55,664 bases of DNA from Alicyclobacillaceae bacterium (GTDB lineage: Bacteria; Bacillota; Bacilli; Alicyclobacillales; Alicyclobacillaceae). Numbering within the stretch: position 1 is the first letter of the stretch; every line of letters begins with the position of its first letter. A program made the translations under genes and the position numbers. The DNA is taken from contig JADGIC010000001.1 of NCBI GenBank assembly GCA_019683615.1, positions 1-55,664 of the forward strand, in the 5' to 3' direction. The notes beneath the pieces are model-generated. The model searched no databases. It was not told where the DNA came from and worked only from the letters and a program-made list of their open reading frames with translations. This document shows, in pieces, positions 50,708 through 55,664 of this stretch.

Positions 50708-52222
50708 GTGTCGTTGAACGCCCGCGCCCTGTCTCCCATCGAGCTGGTGGAGGCCGCGATCCAACGCCAGGAAGCGGTTCTTCTCGCCAATGGCGCACTG
50801 TGCGCCAACACGGGAAAATACACAGGACGCTCTCCCAAAGACAAATTTTTTGTCGCCTATCCCGGATGTCCGCTGCCCCGGGAACAGCACCAGTGGTTGA
50901 GCGAGGAACAATTCCAGGCCCTGTTTTCAAAAGTTCAGGCTCATCTGCAGAAGACGGGCGCTTTTGTGTTTGACGGCGCCGTCAACCACCACCCTGAGTA
51001 CCGGGTGCCCGTGCGCTTCTACACCGAATTCGCCTGGCATAACCTGTTCGTCCAACAGCTGTTTCTCCCGGGCAATCCTGCACAGGCTCCGCGGTTCACG
51101 GTGTACGCGACGCCCACTCTGCACGCCGACCCGGCGACCGACGGCACGCGCTCGGAGACTTTCATTGTACTGCATTTGGGGCGCGGAATCGTACTCATCG
51201 GCGGGACGGAGTACGCCGGCGAATTGAAAAAGTCCATTTTTACTTTGATGCACCACACCCTTGCGGAGCAAGACGTCATGCCGATGCACTGTTCCGCCAC
51301 CGTCGGCGAGGCGGGTGATGTGGCCCTGTTCTTCGGACTGTCCGGTACCGGAAAGACGACATTGTCGGCTGATCCGCTGCGCCGTCTCATCGGCGACGAC
51401 GAGCACGGATGGGGCAAAGACGGCGTGTTCAATATGGAAAACGGCTGCTATGCCAAATGCATCGACTTGTCTCGCGAACGGGAACCGGACATTTGGGATG
51501 CCATCCGGTTTGGCGCGGTGTTGGAGAACGTCGTGTACGACGAGCGGCGCAATCCCCTCTACCACGACCGTTCCCTGACCGAAAACACCCGTGCGGCATA
51601 CCCGCTCTCGTTCATTCGCAACGCGGAACCCAGCGGGCGCGCCGGACACCCGAACGTTATCGTGTTTCTTTCCGCAGACGCGTCCGGCGTTCTCCCGGCC
51701 ATCGCCCGGTTGAGCCCGGAAGACGCACAAAAACACTTCCTGTTGGGATACACGAGTAAACTGGCCGGCACGGAGCGGGGGATTGCACGCCCTGAACCGA
51801 CGTTTTCCGCTTGCTTCGGCGCTCCCTTTTTGACCGACCGGCCGACCCGCTACGCGAACATGCTGATGGAACGCATTCGCCGGCACCAGGTCGCCGTCTA
51901 CTTGGTGAACACAGGCTGGGTCGGCGGCGGCATCGGGTCTGCGCCGCGCGTGCCTCTCGCTGTCACGCGCGAGTTGGTGCGGAAAGCCATCGCGGGCGAA
52001 TTTGAAGGCGTGGCCACGGTCCGCGACGACGAGTTGTTCCTGAACGTGCCAGTGACCATTCCCGGAGTGCCGGCAGAATACGTGCAGCCCGCCAAAGGAT
52101 TCGCGGACGCGAGCGCCTACCGTGCGGCACGCGAGGAACTGGTCAGATCCTTCCATGAGACGTTGGCCCGGTACATGCCAAACACGTCCGTGGCGGCAGC
52201 CGACATTGGCGTCTCTTCGTGA
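50708..52222 (+). CDS. pckA: Phosphoenolpyruvate carboxykinase (ATP) PckA
   Basis: Converts oxaloacetate plus ATP to PEP, the first step of gluconeogenesis. The 504-residue protein has the ATP-dependent PEPCK kinase-1a motif GLSGTGKTTLS, the kinase-2 motif IGDDEHGW, the substrate residues around MPMHCSATVG, and TGRSPKDKF near the N-terminus. The GTG at 50708 follows AAGGAG with 8-nt spacing. As in B. subtilis it is a single gene, here next to catabolic genes; the same window holds gapB, the other gluconeogenic NADP-dependent step. A large hairpin follows. Confidence 0.97.
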   Translation: MSLNARALSPIELVEAAIQRQEAVLLANGALCANTGKYTGRSPKDKFFVAYPGCPLPREQHQWLSEEQFQALFSKVQAHLQKTGAFVFDGAVNHHPEYRVPVRFYTEFAWHNLFVQQLFLPGNPAQAPRFTVYATPTLHADPATDGTRSETFIVLHLGRGIVLIGGTEYAGELKKSIFTLMHHTLAEQDVMPMHCSATVGEAGDVALFFGLSGTGKTTLSADPLRRLIGDDEHGWGKDGVFNMENGCYAKCIDLSREREPDIWDAIRFGAVLENVVYDERRNPLYHDRSLTENTRAAYPLSFIRNAEPSGRAGHPNVIVFLSADASGVLPAIARLSPEDAQKHFLLGYTSKLAGTERGIARPEPTFSACFGAPFLTDRPTRYANMLMERIRRHQVAVYLVNTGWVGGGIGSAPRVPLAVTRELVRKAIAGEFEGVATVRDDELFLNVPVTIPGVPAEYVQPAKGFADASAYRAAREELVRSFHETLARYMPNTSVAAADIGVSS

Positions 52223-52242
52223 AAGCGACCCTCTCGGCAAAC

Positions 52243-52282
52243 GAGCCGCCAGGCCGACCGTGCAAGGGTCGGCTGGCGGCTC
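52243..52282 (+). terminator. Terminator of pckA (shared with glcD)
   Basis: A 16-17 bp stem (GAGCCGCCAGGCCGACC / GGTCGGCTGGCGGCTC) with one bulge and a short loop, between the convergent pckA and glcD stop codons. It overlaps the last 2 nt of the glcD coding sequence. Confidence 0.7.
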
Positions 52283-53825
52283 ACCCGCCGGCATCGGACA
52301 TCCGCTCCCAGTGTGAGGATGCCTCTGCGGGAGCCGTGAGCACCGTGTGTTCGGCGAGTCCGGCGAACACCTCACCGTGAGCCTCCACCCTTCTCCGCAG
52401 CGCATCGTCCGTGTACCTGACCTCGGCACACCGGGACGGTGTGGGGATCAGCTTTCCGGCATTGCACAATTCTTGTGGGTCAAATCCGGTGCGCACGGCG
52501 CGCTGCACGGCGAGTTCGGCCTCGGTGAACTGATACCGCATCTCCTCCAATTTTTCGATGCCGACGCCGTGTTCGCCGGTGATGCTCCCGCCCACGTCGA
52601 CACACACCCGCAGGATTTCAGACCCGGCCGCGATGGCGCGTTCGGGCTCACCCGGCCTACGCCCGTCGTACAAAATCAGAGGGTGCAAGTTGCCGTCGCC
52701 GGCGTGAAACACGTTGGCGATACGCAGCCCGGACGCCTGACTGATGTCCCTGATCCGCCGGAGCACCTCGGTCAACCGCGTCCTTGGGATCACACCGTCC
52801 TGCACGATGTAGTCCGGCGAGATCCGCCCCATCGCGCCAAACGCCATCTTGCGGCTGCTCCACCACAGCGCACGCTCCTCCGTGTCCTTTGCGACCTGGA
52901 CGGTACGGACGCCGTGCTGCCGGCAGATTTCGACAATGCGCCGCATATCCGCTTCCACGCCCGCCTCCAGCCCGTCCACTTCGATGAGCAGCACCGCTTC
53001 AATGTCGGGCGGGTAACCGACGTGGTAGTGGCTTTTGTCGACCGCCTGCATCGCCAACTGATCCATCATCTCGAGGGCTGCCGGCACGATGCCCGCGGCA
53101 ATAATGGCGCTGACGGTGCTCGAAGCATCCTCCACGCGATCAAAGAAGGCCAGCGCTGTCCTGACCGCCTGTGGCTTTTTCAGGATGCGCACCGTCATCT
53201 CCGTCGCAATGCCGAGCGTCCCTTCCGATCCCACGATGAGCCCGAGGAGATCGTAACCCACCGGATCGCCATACGGCGACCCCACGTTAACCACCTGGCC
53301 GTCCGGCAGAACCAACTTCGCTGCAACCACGTGGTTGGTTGTCACGCCGTACTTCAGGCAGTGCGATCCGCCCGCGTTCTCCGCGACGTTCCCGCCAATC
53401 GTGCACACCGACTGGCTGGACGGGTCCGGCGCATAGTAGTAGCCTTGGTCGGCAATGCGCTTTGTGAGCGTCAGGTTGACGAGTCCGGGTTGGACCACCG
53501 CGCGCTGGTTTTCGAAATCGACCGACAGCAGGCGGTTCATCCGCACCAGGCTGATAATCACCTCGCCTCGCAGCGGAATCGCGCCGCCACTCAAACCCGT
53601 CCCGGCGCCCCGCGGCAAGAAGGGCACCTGGTGGTCGTACAACCAACGGACGACCGCCGCCACCTCGTCCGTGTTTTCCGGAAACACCACCGCCCTGGGC
53701 AGGGCTTGCCGGGCCACGTAACCGTCGCAGCTGTACACGCGCAACCGGTGCGGTTCGTGGATCACGCGACTGGGCCCGAGGATGTCGACCATCGCACGAA
53801 TCAACGACGCCCGGTGCTCAGACAT
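52281..53825 (-). CDS. glcD: Glycolate oxidase subunit GlcD (FAD-linked)
   Basis: FAD-dependent 2-hydroxyacid dehydrogenase, membrane-associated with GlcF and GlcE, that oxidises glycolate to glyoxylate; D-lactate is an alternative substrate. The 514-residue protein has the FAD-binding block PRGAGTGLSGGAIP, SVCTIGGNVAENAGGSHCLKYG, GSEGTLGIATE, and the C-terminal NVFHAGDGNLHPL and GGSITGEHGVG motifs. The ATG at 53825 follows GGAGGAG and overlaps the glcF stop. Last gene of the unit. No defects. Confidence 0.92.
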   Translation of the reverse strand: MSEHRASLIRAMVDILGPSRVIHEPHRLRVYSCDGYVARQALPRAVVFPENTDEVAAVVRWLYDHQVPFLPRGAGTGLSGGAIPLRGEVIISLVRMNRLLSVDFENQRAVVQPGLVNLTLTKRIADQGYYYAPDPSSQSVCTIGGNVAENAGGSHCLKYGVTTNHVVAAKLVLPDGQVVNVGSPYGDPVGYDLLGLIVGSEGTLGIATEMTVRILKKPQAVRTALAFFDRVEDASSTVSAIIAAGIVPAALEMMDQLAMQAVDKSHYHVGYPPDIEAVLLIEVDGLEAGVEADMRRIVEICRQHGVRTVQVAKDTEERALWWSSRKMAFGAMGRISPDYIVQDGVIPRTRLTEVLRRIRDISQASGLRIANVFHAGDGNLHPLILYDGRRPGEPERAIAAGSEILRVCVDVGGSITGEHGVGIEKLEEMRYQFTEAELAVQRAVRTGFDPQELCNAGKLIPTPSRCAEVRYTDDALRRRVEAHGEVFAGLAEHTVLTAPAEASSHWERMSDAGG

Positions 53826-55179
53826 CGTCGCTCTCCTCCTTCCGGTAGGCCGCGTCCAACAGCTCGACGGTGTGCACGACGTCCAACCGCCGCCGGCGGC
53901 GCCGGACGCCCAGCCGGATCTGCATGATGCAGCCCGGATTGCCCGTGACCAGGGCTTCAGCTTCATCCGGAATGTCGTCCATCTTCCGCTCCAACAGGGC
54001 TGACGCCATCTCCGGGTGGGTCAAGTTGTAAATCCCCGCACTGCCGCAACAGCGCTCTGACTCCGGCAGATCGACCAGGCGAAGACCGGGAATCTGGCGT
54101 AACAGCTCCCGCGGCTGCGACCGGATGTGCTGTGCGTGGCAGAGGTGACAGGCGTCGTGGTACGTGACCGTCCGCTCGATGCGCCCGTTGGGCGCGCGAA
54201 ATCCAACCTCCGCCAGCAGTTCGGAGATGTCCCGAACCCGCTTCGAAAGCGCCGCCGCCCGCTCCCTCCAGGCTCCGTCGTCCCGGAACAGCTCCGGATA
54301 CTCCTTGAGCGCCGCACCGCAGCCGGCGGCGTTGACGACCACATAATCGGCTTCCGACGCCAAGAACACCTCGATGTTCCGACGGGCGAGGCGCCGGGCT
54401 TCGTCCCGGTGGCCGGCGTGGACGTGCAGCGCCCCGCAGCAGACCTGCTGCCTTGGCACCACCACGTCCAAGCCATTGCGAATCACCACCCGGGCCGTGG
54501 CCCGGTTCACGTCTGCAAACAACACGTCCATCACACAGCCCGTGAACAAGGCTGCCGTCCCCTTCTTCGGAGGACGGGCCGACATCCGCGCCGGCAGTCC
54601 GGTTAATGCAAAGGGCGGGGAGACGACAGGCAACGCCGCCTCCATCTCCCGCAGCGCAGCCGGCAGTGCGCGCAGCAGTCCGAATCGCCGTGCCAACCGC
54701 TGTAACCCCGACCGCTGGTACAGCCACAACAGCCGTCCCAACGCGCGCAGACGCCGGGGGTACGGGAACACACCGCGCAGGAACAGACGTTCCAAGAAAC
54801 CTGCCCGTCCGGTCGGCGGCCGCTGCAGAAACACCTGCCCGCGCGCCTCTTCTATCAGTGCGCCCACCTGTACCCCTGACGGACAGACCGTCTCACAAGC
54901 CCGGCAGTCCAGGCAGGTGAACACCGGATCGACAACAGATTCGTCAAGCGGCAGCCGGCCTTCCGCCGCCTCCTTAATGAGCCATACTCGTCCGCGCGGC
55001 GAGTGGTTTTCGTCGCCGAGCTGTTGATAGGTGGGGCATACCTCCAGACAAAACCCGCAGTGCACGCAGGCAGAGTACTTGTCCGGTTCAGGGGCATCCG
55101 GCCCGGAAAAGGCAACGGACCCAAAGGGACGAGCCTCGTAAGCCAGTGGCGATGCAGGCGGCGCGAACCCTGCACGCAT
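53818..55179 (-). CDS. glcF: Glycolate oxidase iron-sulfur subunit GlcF
   Basis: 453-residue electron-transfer subunit with two N-terminal 4Fe-4S motifs (CVHCGFCLEVCP near residues 37-48 and CLDCRACETVCPSGV) and two CCG-type cysteine domains (CCGALHVHAG and CCGSAGIYN) in the C-terminal half. The fold and gene neighbourhood fit GlcF; LutA/LldE-type lactate oxidase subunits share the motifs. The ATG at 55179 follows GGGAGGG and begins one nucleotide after the glcE stop, and the gene overlaps glcD by 8 bp, showing coupled translation. Complete. Confidence 0.92.
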   Translation of the reverse strand: MRAGFAPPASPLAYEARPFGSVAFSGPDAPEPDKYSACVHCGFCLEVCPTYQQLGDENHSPRGRVWLIKEAAEGRLPLDESVVDPVFTCLDCRACETVCPSGVQVGALIEEARGQVFLQRPPTGRAGFLERLFLRGVFPYPRRLRALGRLLWLYQRSGLQRLARRFGLLRALPAALREMEAALPVVSPPFALTGLPARMSARPPKKGTAALFTGCVMDVLFADVNRATARVVIRNGLDVVVPRQQVCCGALHVHAGHRDEARRLARRNIEVFLASEADYVVVNAAGCGAALKEYPELFRDDGAWRERAAALSKRVRDISELLAEVGFRAPNGRIERTVTYHDACHLCHAQHIRSQPRELLRQIPGLRLVDLPESERCCGSAGIYNLTHPEMASALLERKMDDIPDEAEALVTGNPGCIMQIRLGVRRRRRRLDVVHTVELLDAAYRKEESDDV

Positions 55180-55180
55180 G

Positions 55181-55664
55181 TCAGATCCCTCCCGCAAACG
55201 TACCTGGGCACATCACCCCGGTCGGATCGATCTGCCGTTTCAGGCGTTCAAACAAAGCAACCACGCCACCTTCGGCCCCGAATGGGTCTACCGCCCGCCG
55301 GACCGCCATGCTGGCCCGCTCCACGACCACGCTTCCGCCTGCCGCTTCCCACGCTCTCCTCAACCCCAGCGTCCACCGGACCGTTACCTCGTCCGGCAAA
55401 CCAGCGGCAAACACGCGGCCCACGCCGACGGTCGTGCTCCACGCCACGTAAACGGGGTGGCCGCTCGATCTGGATTGACCGGCGATCACTTGCGCCAGAC
55501 GCGCCCACTCGGACGGCGGACCTTGGCATCGCACCACCCAATCGCACGCCTGCACCTCGGCCCGCCGACCCTCCCACCAGCCGTCGGCCGCCGGCCCCTG
55601 CAGGACGTCGGCCTGCACGCCCTGCGCCGGGGTCTTATAAAAAAAAACGAGCCCACCACGCCCA
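55181..55664 (-). CDS. glcE: Glycolate oxidase subunit GlcE (C-terminal fragment at window edge)
   Basis: The last about 160 residues of a GlcE-type FAD-binding subunit: RRAWEAAGGSVVVERASMAV, a DPFGAEGG block and the family ending MCPGTFAGGI. The frame stays open to the window edge, so the N-terminal FAD-binding part is outside. A run of nine T residues near 55640-55650 in the coding strand (LVFFYK) is a possible sequencing-error spot, although the frame is consistent across it. The order glcE-glcF-glcD on the minus strand and near-zero spacing indicate one operon. Confidence 0.85.
   Translation of the reverse strand, partial: GRGGLVFFYKTPAQGVQADVLQGPAADGWWEGRRAEVQACDWVVRCQGPPSEWARLAQVIAGQSRSSGHPVYVAWSTTVGVGRVFAAGLPDEVTVRWTLGLRRAWEAAGGSVVVERASMAVRRAVDPFGAEGGVVALFERLKRQIDPTGVMCPGTFAGGI

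Noticed and set aside
1-55664. Mobile elements, CRISPR arrays, tRNA or rRNA genes
   Set aside because: No transposase, integrase, regularly spaced repeats with spacers, or recognisable RNA gene sequences were seen; the only tandem arrays are the MraZ sites and short direct repeats.

Overview
The window is a GC-rich (roughly 60% by eye) stretch of a spore-forming member of the Bacilli. Four things support this: a complete Bacillus-type division and cell-wall (dcw) cluster holding both a vegetative pbpB-like and a sporulation spoVD-like gene plus spoVE; a Ger(x)C germination lipoprotein and an RsfA-type sporulation regulator; bshC of bacillithiol synthesis; and Firmicutes-restricted families (DUF3055/SAV0927, DUF1292, IDEAL, RicA/YmcA). 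High GC and frequent GTG/TTG starts fit an Alicyclobacillaceae-like lineage, but the sequence alone does not fix the genus. No rRNA, tRNA, insertion sequence, prophage or CRISPR array was recognised.

Layout. (1) Positions 140-20353, minus strand: mraZ-rsmH-ftsL-pbpB-spoVD-murE-mraY-murD-spoVE/ftsW-murG-murB-murA-divIB-DUF881-DUF881-sbp-ftsA-ftsZ, about 20 kb with tight spacing and several 4-bp start/stop overlaps. It makes UDP-MurNAc-pentapeptide, lipid I and lipid II, polymerises and cross-links them, and builds the Z-ring. A five-unit 10-bp-spaced repeat overlapping the promoter in front of mraZ is the likely MraZ operator. murA lies between murB and divIB. (2) 20628-29934: bshC, an SDR reductase resembling the EF-P-modifying YmfI group, an orphan gerC-type gene with an rsfA-type regulator, a cysteine desulfurase-thiI pair (tRNA 4-thiouridine) and an NADP-type gapB. 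(3) 29824-36441: clpP overlapping a MidA-type methyltransferase, then many small proteins (DUF2892, a Cys-less isochorismatase-fold protein, an IDEAL-domain protein, DUF3055, two DUF1292-type proteins, ricA, short membrane proteins). (4) 36565-41308: cimA, folE, an aldo/keto reductase and rarD. (5) 41656-52222: a catabolic-looking region with a metallo-beta-lactamase-fold hydrolase, a 3-hydroxyisobutyrate-dehydrogenase-type gene, a carboxymuconolactone-decarboxylase-type gene, a split-barrel flavoprotein-like gene, an aldehyde dehydrogenase, an AAHS-type MFS transporter, a cytochrome P450 that aligns end to end with P450cam, a VOC protein, a ketopantoate-reductase-type gene and pckA. (6) 52281-55664: glcD, glcF and the C-terminal part of glcE, which runs off the window edge.

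How it fits together. The first 20 kb is a textbook wall and division operon. The most promising accessory part is region 5: P450, aldehyde dehydrogenase, lactonase-fold hydrolase, dehydrogenase and importer genes are collected between divergent and convergent promoters and followed by the gluconeogenic pckA and glycolate oxidase genes. That is what a pathway feeding an oxygenated, possibly terpenoid-like, carbon source into central metabolism would look like; the substrate is not shown by the sequence. Protein starts were chosen from ribosome-binding-site spacing and family N-termini, and several differ from the longest possible frame.
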